Shown: one piece after another, positions 21,361 through 31,685 of the stretch
Layout of the letters: the number at the start of each line of letters is the position of its first letter
Position numbering within the stretch: the stretch's first letter is position 1
Source of the DNA: Motacilla alba alba
Taxonomy: Eukaryota > Chordata > Aves > Passeriformes > Motacillidae
Length of the DNA stretch: 64,000 bases
Direction of reading: 5' to 3'
Assembly: GCF_015832195.1 (NCBI RefSeq)
Contig: NC_052045.1
Coordinates: 2,852,001-2,916,000 of the forward strand
Position numbers and translations under genes: made by a program
Notes under the pieces: model-generated
What the model was told of the DNA's origin: nothing
The model's database searches: none
What the model saw: only the letters and a program-made list of their open reading frames with translations

Positions 21361-24154
21361 CAGCCAAACTTTATTCACTCTATTAAGTGTAGGCATATGG
21401 GAAAATAGGATTTTCCCTGTCCTAGCCATCATGATTTTAAGGCATAAACTTCCCCTTTCCATTATTTCTGTATTTCTGCCTGCATATTGGACATTTCTGT
21501 ATGTGGAGCTAGGCATTCCAACTTCCATCCTGCCAGTTCAGTCGCATAAAGACAAACTCAAGTGCTGTCTTCATTGCTTCTTTTAATGACAGCACAATGG
21601 TTTGGCTTGAAGGTAGACAGATGAGGTTTGTAGTGTAACTTTAAATTCCTGAAGCAACTCTCTGAGGAGGAGCCAAGAGAAGAGAGGAAAGAGTCGGTAG
21701 AGAAAAGAGCAGAGAGCAAACGGTGTTTGTGAGGTTATCCCCCCAGAGCAGAGCTGTGCACGGGCCAGTGAGTGCAGAAAGCTGCAAGTTCCTGATCAGC
21801 AGCTCATTAATAAAATGCTCTGAGTATCAGCTGTCACCTGCAGTGACTTTTGTGCAGGAATCTCAGAGTTCACAGACCCCTCCCCAGAGGAGGGCTTGGC
21901 TTTTTGGACTGCCCAGGTGAAGTGCTGTGTGCCCAAGGTCACTGAGATGTGATGTGCCAGAAACAGGGCAGCTTCTGCTCCACTTCCTGACTGCTGCAAA
22001 TATTCAGCTGCTATCAAGAGAACGAATATTTTCAGAGGTTCTCTCTCTTTTTTAGTTTTTTTTATAGAGTGATGTGAGAGGATCTCTCACAAAGCCCTTT
22101 TGTCATGCAATCTGTAAACCAGAATTCATCAGTTTTCTTTGTAGCATCTGAGTGTCTTCGTCATCCCTTATGTATTCCACAGCTGAAGTCAATTAGAGCC
22201 TTCCACTGACTTCACCCCGTAACTTGACAGGGCTCACAAGAATTGTTTCATATTTAGCCTAGAAAGGAAGGATTAAAGGTTTTTCAATCCCATGGCTTCC
22301 AGTAAATGCTTCAAATCTGTGAAGAGTAAATTCAGTTAATTCTTTTTTTTTTTTTTCCAGTTTTTTCACCTTATTTATCAGAGGCATCTAGAGTCTAGAT
22401 CTAGCCTTCCCCATACGAGCCAGCCCATTGTCTCAGCTAGGTGGCAAAATTATCAGTGATTATGGCACATGTTATGCTGTGTACATGTGCAAGGATCTCC
22501 CCCCTGAGAGCTGATCTGGGTGACCATGAGGACACAGATTTTGGGCTCCACGGGGCCTGGAGTTTTTGATATTATGCTTGGCATGTTAAATATTTGAAAT
22601 TACCAGTCAAGCATCTGTTTAACCGTCAGGAATCTGTTAAATGTGTGATTGTACACCCAGATGAATGCTGTCACAGTGATTTCAATGCTGGCCAAAGCTG
22701 TAAGTTGGGATACAAGTCTGACAATACTACAGTGAAATAAAAAAAAGATTCCATTCCTGCTCTTGGGTTGACCTTTCTCATTTCTTACAGATGCATGCCT
22801 GACTCCACATGGCTTTAGGTGCAGAACCCCTCTCAGATTTAGGGATAAAGCAGTATTTGAATAGGACAGCTGCTCAGCTGGTGTGAATTAGCAGAGCTCT
22901 GCAGGAGTCAGCAAACATATGAAGGATTAAGAACAGCTCACGGCCTGGCCTGGCATCATTCTAAACATCATTTCTTAACATAAGCCTTAAAAACCTTTCT
23001 TTGATATGCAGCCAGGGAAAATACTAGGTAACAGCACAAGCCTGGCAAAACTTGCTGCCCATTAAGAAAATATCTTACCCTAAGGAATGAGCTTTGTAAG
23101 CTTCTCCAAGCAGCTTGACAAGTAACACTGGGGAAGTTGGCTCTGAGTGTCAGGTGCGAGTGTTTGGATACTTGCATTTTATGCATTTAGCATTTGTTTG
23201 GCAAAAGGAACGGATTTTTTTTTTTTTTCCCCCTGCTGAGTTTCATTTTGGCAGGGCTGCAAACTGGTATTGTGTGAGCATTACTGAGCTGTGGTGTGAG
23301 CTCCAGAAAAGCTGCTCAGGAGCTGTGAGCAAGCTCAGTCTGCCTGAATTCTGTAAAAGGCTTTGTGCTGACCAGCATCCTGTCTGGCTGTGTCTGTTAG
23401 CTGCAGCTCAGGACAGAACTGAGCTTTCTGGGCACATGAGGCTCAACACTCAAGTCTAAATCCATATTTTCCCCATTCTTTCACATTTCAGAAACCCCCA
23501 AAAGGTTGACAGAGCTCAGACAGGAACATCTCCTGCACACTTCATGCTTTGTTTACAGAGAACTCATTGATGCAGAGAGCAAGTGCCTCTCCATTTTTCA
23601 CATGCAGTGAGTCAAGCTGCTTGCAAATAGCACAGCTCCTCACCAAATGAATCTGTGCTCTTGGTGCTTTTTATTTAAAATACCTTGTATGAATTGGTGT
23701 ATTTCTGAAATGCCGTCATGGAGACTTCTCAGCATTGACTGATTTACAGAGACACAGAAAGGAGATGCAATTGAAATAGTCAAGTGTTGTTTGTTCTTTT
23801 GACAGGCTTAGTGCATGATAGAATATAAGCTCTGGTGCTTCTGCTAAGAGTTCCAAATTTAGGTAATTAAAGACGTAGAATAAATAATGGCCATTATGTT
23901 TAATCTAATACTTGCACTATGATCTATAAGGAGAAATTTCAGGATGTTTTGGAATGAGGAAAGGTCAATTTTTACCTTTCAGACTCCAGTAATACCAGAA
24001 TTTTACAACAAAATCTCTGTTGTGGTGCATCTGTGGCAAGCGTCCTTCTTCTGACGTGCTTAGTGTAACTCTCTGGATACAAAGTCCATAGAAATCCACA
24101 CTTTACATAAATTTCATTTATTCTAGCACTTGTTTGATTGGATTTTCATGGAAG
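21361..24154. other. Single-copy non-coding DNA, no gene recognised
   Basis: Unique sequence with T runs at 22343-22356 and 23215-23228 and a 10-base palindrome CTAGATCTAG near 22395. The 114-codon plus-strand ORF at 23115-23459 spans the second T run, giving a Phe stretch, and looks accidental. Nothing else is supported. Confidence 0.55.
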
Positions 24155-24343
24155 GGTTTTTGTGGGAGGCTGCTGGGAGCTCCCCCCATGTCCCACAGAG
24201 CTCTGTTTCACCCCTGGCAGTAGCTGGTGACTGATACTGATCCCTCCCTGTCCTTATCTCCACCCATGAGCTTTCTGGTTCATTTTCTGCCCCATCCAGC
24301 TGAGGAGGGCAGTGATAGAGTGGCTTTGGTGGGCACCACCACA
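24155..24343. mobile_element. LTR-like fragment of an avian endogenous retrovirus
   Basis: The stretch contains, in order, GGAGGCTGCTGGGAGCT, CCCATGTCCCACAGAG, CCCTGTCCTTATCTCCACCC and AGTGATAGAGTGGCTTTGG, ending GGGCACC then ACCACAG. I recognise this order of words from an LTR family common in chicken and songbird genomes. The end appears to carry a short internal deletion between GGGCACC and CCACA. No gag, pol or env sequence is present, so it is a solo-LTR remnant. The family name cannot be fixed without a repeat library. Confidence 0.5.
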
Positions 24344-26940
24344 GAGCTAAAATGAAAGCAGGTAAAACATGGGCTTACAACAACATTCATCCCATGAATT
24401 CATTTATCCAATATTTGAAGATACTTGTAGTGGAATGAAAAAAACATGTAATGTAAAGGCACCAGAGTATTTCCCTCTGCAAGGATATATTTCTTTGCTC
24501 TGGTTTGTTTGTTTTTTTTTTTTTCATTAGTTTGTTTTATTTAAATCTTGCCTCAACCACCGCTCTCTCCACGCTTATGAAGTGTTGAACACATCTAAAA
24601 TATTTCCATGGTATGAGGAGTGACCTCTATTCTATGTGGGAGTAAAATCCTTTGCATGATCCAAGTCAGAGCAGAATGCTCCCAGAATGTCTTGCGTTTT
24701 CCCTTCTTGCTACTTTAATTTAAATTACCAAAGATCAATTCCTGTTTTATCTGTGCAGCAGGGGAAGAAGGGAAGGGAGCTGTTTCCTTTTTAGTGTCAG
24801 TTTTCCTCAGCTCATTTGGCCTCAGTGGCTAATATGTAATTTGCTCTCTCTGATGATGTAATTGATGATTACAGTGCTTTCCTCCCTTACTTTGTTGGAG
24901 GATCAGAGTTCTCCACTTCAAAAAACACACATGAGAATCAGGTGCTGTTATATTCACTATTTAGTAAAACCAAGCTCTTTTAATAATGGAATAACTTTGT
25001 TCTTCTGACTTCAGCTGTTTGGAAAATAACTTGCATTTAGTCCAGAGGGCAACACACTGGCTTCTAGTTCCAGTAATATTATTGATTTGAATCCCATTGT
25101 GGAAATACGACAGGAATTATTCATCAGAATCTATCTGCAAATTATTTATGACAGGAAATTGCTCTTCAGTTACTTAAAAAATTAGAAACTTTTGTGTTTG
25201 ATTTGGTATTTTTATTTGCATGAATGAGAGACGAAGGCAACACTGAATGAAAATGTCTTTGATCCCTGGTCTCTTTTTCTTTGAAATTATCTGGTTAAAA
25301 AGTGGTTATTTTTATTTTTAAATTATCTGCTGGACATAACACTAATGACTAAACAAGGATCTATGTATTTTTTTCTGAGACATAAAGAGAGGCTTGGGAT
25401 TTAAAGTGCTCTGAGGTCAGATAGTCATCTGGTGTAAATTGGTGCATCTTGATGTTTGTTAGATGTGGATCTGGCTCATTTTTGCTCTTTGTAATTGGTA
25501 CTGGCATAGAAAACTCCTCAAATTGCAAAGCTAATTTAAATAATTGGGGCAGGCATGGGAGATCTGATAGCAGGGGGCTTCAGCGGTTTATCAGATGTGT
25601 AGCTTCTGTTTTACTGCAGGAAAAAAAAGGCCAAATGTTCCATTCGAGTTAGGAAATATGAATACTGTTGTTATTATTTAATTATTAAGTGGAAGTTAGA
25701 GCTCACCATTTAGGTAAATAAGTGAATATTAATCACTGAACAGGTTTTCAGGAGAGGGAAGATGCCTTCTATTTTTTCTCTCCACAGTGGAAAAGAAACC
25801 TTAGCACATTTGGGATGTCTCCTTCCTTTCTTGCTTTAAAACAAAAGGAAATTTTAGTGTTGTGTGCACACAAGTCCAGCACCAAGGACTGTTCTTAGCT
25901 TTTCCTCTCAGGTATTTTAGAGAGAAAAACTCTGCAGATAATAAATGTAATAATTCTTGAGAGTAAAGCAGACAATGCTGGGATGATCCTCAGCAGTGTC
26001 AGCTTCCGAGGTTTAGGGATGTGCCTTGGTTTGCTCTGGCCGTGCAGCCCAAGCTGCAACCACAGGATACCTCTGGAAAGTTTGCCTTGGGGGAAGATAA
26101 ACTGAAATAGGCTGGTGATTAATGAGGAGAGCAGTGTGTGGGAGGAGCTGGGCTATAAGTTCTGCTCAGTCTAATTCTGGATGCTTAATTAAAGTCCTCT
26201 GTATTTAAGGCTGAAGTCTTAAAGATAAACATGTCAAAAAATGAGAGGGTCTTTTCTTTCTCCAAAAGATAATTTTGTGAACTGTTTTGACTGGAAGGAA
26301 GCAGCGATTTGGTAAAATTTTATTTAGCATAAATTAGATAGGGCTATTGGCTGTCTTGTGTTTCCTCCAGATCATTTAATATTCTTACTTATCCATCAGG
26401 CTTGCATTGCATTTTTAGTAATTATGTGATTGCCATTTGGAAGCAAGAGCTAGATAAATAATATTTGGTGATCTGTCTTGTTTAATGTTTCTCAGGAAAT
26501 TTTACTGAAGTTTACAGATTTCAGGTCTTTGCTTCTCAAAGTGCAGGTCCAGATGATTCCACTGCATGTGAACGTGGTCTCAGTTTATGTTCATGAACTG
26601 TTACTGTGTTCTGACTTCTCTTCTTAAACCCATCCCAGAAATGTGACTTGGCACAGCCCAGAGCTTCAGACTGTATTTGGGTGGGTCGTGTCCACTCCTG
26701 GATAAACACACTCTAAAGACATATTTACATGAATTTTAGGATGTGTTTTAAATACTAATGGAAGCTTGGAAAGAACTTGCAGCCAGTTTTTTCTTCTAAA
26801 GCACAGTTCCTCCCAGTAACATTTGACAATAGTGTGACTCTTTATAACAGAAACCAGTTCACCATTTCTTAATGTCCTCTAGAGCATGATTTGGTGATGA
26901 AAATTCTGTACTGAGATGAAAGATACTAACCTGCTTTCAG

Positions 26941-27033
26941 CTTACAGTCACAGAAATTGAACAGGGATCCTCTGAAAACTCCATGCACATGATACTGAAA
27001 CGGATCCAAAACTCAGTGGACAGGATCAAGTAG
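26941..27033 (+). other. Possible terminal coding exon, unproven
   Basis: A textbook branch-point word TACTAAC (26924-26930) is followed by CTGCTTTCAG and then 30 open codons ending TAG at 27031-27033. The peptide begins LTVTEIEQGSSENS and ends KRIQNSVDRIK, with a balanced amino-acid mix and a CpG-containing Arg codon. A second acceptor, CTTACAG, lies seven bases inside. A possible poly-A signal (AATAAA, 27163) follows about 130 bases downstream. I cannot name a protein. The size and single-exon evidence mean chance remains the likeliest explanation. Confidence 0.2.
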
Positions 27034-28400
27034 ACAAGGTTTCTTCCTCCTTGTAATTTTGAACATTTTTGCATTAATAACTGATGATGTCACTTGAAAA
27101 GTCACTGAAAAAGCTGATAGTAGTGGTAAATATATAATTTAACAACCTAGAAAGGATAAATAAATAAATATGGAATTTTATTTGCTGTTATTACATATGT
27201 CTGCACCCTCTGCAGTGGTTCTGCCTTGCACTCCTCATTGCTGAAATCCTCTGATCCTCGTGGCATTTGCAGTGGAAGGTGACAGACAAAAGCCCACCCA
27301 GGATCTCTGTTCTGGCTGTGGCAGGGAGGTCCCTGTGCTCAATAAAGATTCCTCCAGGAAGGGTGACAGCAGGTACCCAAGCTGGTGACACCAAAAGAAG
27401 GCCATTACCTGACGGGTCCTGTCTGCCAAAACCTCAGGGCAGATTCAGCAGGAGCAAGGCAAAACTCACCTCCCCCCTTCTGCCAGTTCCTGGAAAGTGT
27501 CCTCCCGCATGAGGAGCCGGGCATCTTGCTAACATTATTTACAACAGACAAAGGCAGTAAAGATTAAGTAGAACAGGGCAAAAATAAAGCTGCCAGAGTG
27601 GGGAGATCCTTCTTGTGCTCTCAGAAGAAGGCAGTGATTAATCTGCTTTTGCAGCTTTCCCCAGATGCCCAGTGCACCCTGCAGGGTTTTGCTTTCAGGA
27701 ATATGATGAGATGCTAACGAGTTTAAAGCTTTTGGGAAACAAAGTGAAAGGGTTTCTAGGTGCCAGGAACATCCATCATTTACAGCCTACCAGAAAACAG
27801 TGGGACTGCCCCATCCCACGTGCAGCGCTAATTTTCTGGAGGTTTCCTGGAGAGAGGAGCTATCATTAGACAACACAGAGTTTCTGCAATTAGCTGGTTA
27901 AGCAGCATTTCTTCTTTAAAGTAGCATAAAAATGACATGTTCAGGAACAGCACATTAGATTTTCTTTTAAGTGGCTATTCCAGGGAAGAGCATTTGTCCT
28001 AGAACAGAAAGGGGAATGATAATTGAAGAATGTCAATATTGGCCAGAGTCACTACAAAAAAATCATATAAATCTGTTAGATCATTTTATATGTTCTTTCT
28101 TCAGTACTGTCACAGGAGGTGATAGTCCCACAAGTCAAATTCTGTAAGTAGGAAAGCCCTCAACCTACCCTTCAAGTGCTTGGCTTTTAGAAAGAAATAT
28201 GTTAAATTACTGCATTTATCCTGCAGCATATTTCTTTTTCAGTGGTGTTTCTGATGGTAGAGTCAGGAGTGTGCAGCAGATCAGCTGTTGTATTGGCAGT
28301 GGGTAGGGTGAGAAGAGCATTGAATTAAAACTCTGGAATCTGCTGGCACATTTTCAACAGAATAGATGGAAGAAATACAAAAATATTGAAGTTGCGTAAG

Positions 28401-28500
28401 TTGGAAAAAAAATGCTACAAAGAAAAAAAGGAAAATAAACCCAAACAAAATAAACTAAAATGAAATAAACAAGCAAAAAGCCAACACCCCAAAACACCCA
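28401..28500. repeat. A-rich low-complexity tract
   Basis: Repeated AAATAAAC, AACAAA and AAAAGG words with hardly any T. A second such tract (ACAAAAACCCAAAAATAC-like words) runs at about 28981-29035. They resemble degenerate A-rich simple repeat and lack a recognisable retroposon body. Confidence 0.75.
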
Positions 28501-28980
28501 AAGCAGTGACAAGAGAGAATCCCAGCAGACAAGAGCAACAAGAATTCAGTCATCTCCAGTTCAGCTGTTCACACAAAAACTGGGTTTTGAAGTTCTCCAT
28601 CAGTAGGTATTTGTCAAAAGTCAGCACAAGAAAGTCTTCTTTTTCTACTTAGTTTTGAGTTTGAAATTCAATGGACTTAAGTAATCAAAAGTACCAAAAA
28701 TGACAAAAAAAAAAGATTCATTGTGAAAGTTGTTGCATTACTCTCACAGCTACAGTGGTGGTGAAACTATCATGGAATATAATCCAAAGAAAGCTCTGCT
28801 GGACCAGTTCATTCTGGCAGCTCCATCTGGAAGGATTCCAGAGCAGCTCATCTTTTATTCAAAGAAAATTTGAAAAGGGATTTGGCTTGGCATAATGTCT
28901 CATCCATAGAACAGTGAAAGCAAAAAAAGTAAATAAAAATAAATGCAACAATAAAGGCATGTCAAAACACCAAGACACAC

Positions 28981-29035
28981 TTGAAAAAAAAAAAAACAAA
29001 CAAAAACCCAAAAATACAAAAACAAAACCCTGCAT
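28981..29035. repeat. A/C-rich low-complexity tract
   Basis: Runs of A broken by single C or CCC (AAACAAACAAAAACCC). It lies inside a wider A-rich zone (28920-29220) where the opposite strand gives a long Phe/Leu-rich but meaningless ORF. Confidence 0.75.
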
Positions 29036-30198
29036 AAAATTGACAAACAGAAAGGAAGATGAAATAATAGAAAAAATAATGAAAAAACCAGTAGAATGTG
29101 TGAAATAAAAGCAAGTAGGAAATTACATGTCGGGAAAAGGAGCAGTAGAAAATAGGAAACAGAAGGAACCATGTGGAGAGAGCAAATAAAGTGCAAAAAT
29201 ATTGAAAATAAATTTAAAGTTGAAAAATATATTATTTGCTTGGGGTTGTTTCCCTTGAAAGAATTTCAAAGATTGAATTATCTATTGTTTGAGGTCTAAA
29301 TGGAAGTTGTGTTGATTTATCCAGTAACATACAGATTATTTTTGCCTTGAAAGTAAGGAAAATACAAAAAAATTGTCACTTTAACTTTTGTAATTAAAAC
29401 TATTTTTTTTTTAATTAAAATAGCCAGTGAAGGCTAATTTTAACAAAGTGTGTGCTTTTGAAATAATGGAAATTAAACATTAAAATCAGAGAGGCATATT
29501 AGTTATGATTCTTTTATCATACTGGTTTATAAAATAATATAAATGATGAAAAAATAATGAATGAACTAACAAACGAGCACGATATGAGCGTCATAAATGT
29601 GCAATTTTGTCATGTGGATTCCAGACTTTTAACCTCTGAGTTTTGCTGCTCTATCACTCTCTGTGGGACCTCAGTCCCATATGAAGGGAAGGCACCAGCA
29701 GCAAATGGACTGAACTCTTTTCTTCAGCAGCCAAGAGGGGTTCTGGCGCAGGGAGCAGAGCGCTGAGCTCAGGTGATCTACCCTTGCCCAGGGTGGGATT
29801 GCAGCTTGCTCTGAGCTCCGTGTCCTGCCAGGCTCTGGGCCAGTGGGACACAGCACAGGGCCACTGCACTGGCACTGCTGGGTCCTCAGGTGAACTTGGA
29901 GCAAAATTTGGGAAATTTTATGAAGCAGAGGAAAGTTTGTTAAAGCGAGTTTTTAGTTAGTTTTTATTCTAACCTACACATGCTGAACTGGTGTATTCCG
30001 AGTGAGTGAGCCAGAGAGTTCCAGTGCCAGCTCCTCTGGAAAAGGCTGGGGTTTGTCTCTGCACCTGCTCTCGTGTGGGCCCAGCAGGGATAAAATCTTT
30101 ATCAGAACTCTCAGCTCGTTTAGACTTGAAGGGGAAATCTCAATAGTAAAAAAGGGTTGTCCAAACCATTGGAACCTATCCTGGAATAGCAGAAGTGT

Positions 30199-30220
30199 AG
30201 GCTCTACAACAGTAGAGCCT
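30199..30220. other. Short hairpin (9-bp perfect stem, 4-nt loop)
   Basis: AGGCTCTAC at 30199-30207, loop AACA, then GTAGAGCCT at 30212-30220. It is GC-balanced and hence more stable than most chance inverted repeats here. There is no following T run that would suggest a Pol III terminator, and the stem is too short for a microRNA precursor. Confidence 0.6.
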
Positions 30221-31501
30221 GGAACTTAAACCTTATTTTCTTTCTCATACTGAATCCACTTTTTGCCATAAATAACTTTCATCCAGAGGCAGTTGCTGAA
30301 GTGTGAGTCCCAAACTTTAGGGCAGAAACGTATGAAGGATTTATGAAGTCAGATAGAGATACACAAGTGTAAGAGACTTGCAGTCTGTCAAATCACCTGA
30401 GATTTGTATGTTGGACTCCACTGAATTAAAGTAAAACTCAGAAAGCTGCTGAAAGTATATTTGATCTCTTTGATCCCTCCCCACCATTCAAATCAGCCTA
30501 ATGGTTTGTATTAAGTTCTGCTGAATGTCCAATACAGGCATTTATAGAGGCACAGACAATGTGAGCAATAAACAACTTGATTAATAATTACATAAATATT
30601 ATTCCCATGTAAGCAGATTCTTCCCCATCCACGCTCATTCCAGTTATTGGGAACAATGCAGTGTTCAATTTACTAAACAGAGAACAGCTACTTATTATTA
30701 TTGTGGGAGCAAGATGCAGACTGCATTAGGATGGCATTTCATCTTATCTGTTAGAGCTGCTGGGATTATTCCTTCCTTCTCCTGTTTCAAAAGGAATTCA
30801 TTATGCTGTGATGTACAGCAGGAGGATGGCTCCCTTTCTAAAATTATTAGGCAGCTTTACAATTAAAATTGCCATCTTTTGTCCTGCTTCTGTTGTTTAT
30901 AAATGAGAAGAAAAGAGGAATACTAAGCAGGATTATTGTAAAGTACGTGCTTGTTCTCCAGGAGTGTATTTTCCATTTTCTTATGAAGTACTGATGCTGC
31001 TCTAGCGTGTTTTATTAATCAGATATATTATTTATCTCAGAGCAGTGGAAGCCCCCAGCTGGCGCTGGGAGTCCTACTGTGTGACTGCTGCACACACATG
31101 TAGTAATAAAAGAATAAAAGGGATCCTGCCTAGGTCTGTGCAAAGGTTACAGCCAGCACAGCTCAAGGTCTGCTTGCTTCAGGCCTCGTGGGCCAACAGC
31201 TTCATTCACATTTTGTTAACAACATCCTCTCGCTGTCGTGGGGCCCACACAGAGCAATTGCTGCATCCAATTAAATCACCATTAGGAAATGGCAACAGAT
31301 TTTATTTAAAAACCCCGAAATACATAAAGGGAATTCTCCTGTCTTACGGTATTGCAGCCTGGTTTTGCCTTTTGTCAATTCTTGATGGCATGGCAACCCA
31401 ATGGACAAAGCAGAGCTTATTTTTTATTGGATTTTTGTCCATAAGTGGGACTCTGCTGGGTTTCCAGTTACACATGGAGCAGTTGAATGCAGCAGGATGG
31501 A

Positions 31502-31685
31502 GACTGGGAGAGCTGGGAATGTCCTCCTGGACAACAGGAGGCTCCAGGGAGAGCTCAGAGCCCCTTCCAGTGGCCAAAAGGGTTCCAGGGGAGCTGGAGA
31601 AGGACTGGGATGGAGGGACAGGACACAGGGAATTGCTTCCACTGCCAGAGGGCAGGGTTAGCTGGGTGGGAAGGAAATGCTTTCA
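31502..31685 (+). mobile_element. CR1 LINE internal 3'-UTR fragment, truncated at both ends
   Basis: The words GAGAGCTGGGAATGTCC, CAACAGGAGGCTCCAGGG, CCCCTTCCAGTGGCC, GAGCTGGAGAAGGACTGG and GGCAGGGTTAG follow the order of the CR1 3' region that precedes the conserved terminus. The element is in plus orientation. The usual terminal part (GAGGCCCTGGCACAGG to ATTCTGTGAT) is absent, which is unusual because CR1 copies normally keep their 3' ends. It supplies the second half of the longest ORF in the window. Confidence 0.8.

Larger units (their letters stand above)
24344..31501. other. Non-coding DNA with A-rich tracts, no confident gene
   Basis: T run at 24506-24524, A-rich tracts at 28401-28500 and 28920-29220, and otherwise unique AT-rich sequence. 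A short splice-bounded ORF at 26941-27033 is listed separately. A repeat-free block at 30990-31340 has balanced composition and few stops on the plus strand. It forms the first half of a 234-codon ORF discussed in the findings. Confidence 0.5.

Noticed and set aside
28900..29196. 98-codon hydrophobic minus-strand ORF
   Set aside because: Antisense of an A-rich tract, which gives Phe/Leu in every frame.
30199..30220. Hairpin as a microRNA precursor
   Set aside because: A 9-bp stem is far too short and the flanks do not extend the pairing.
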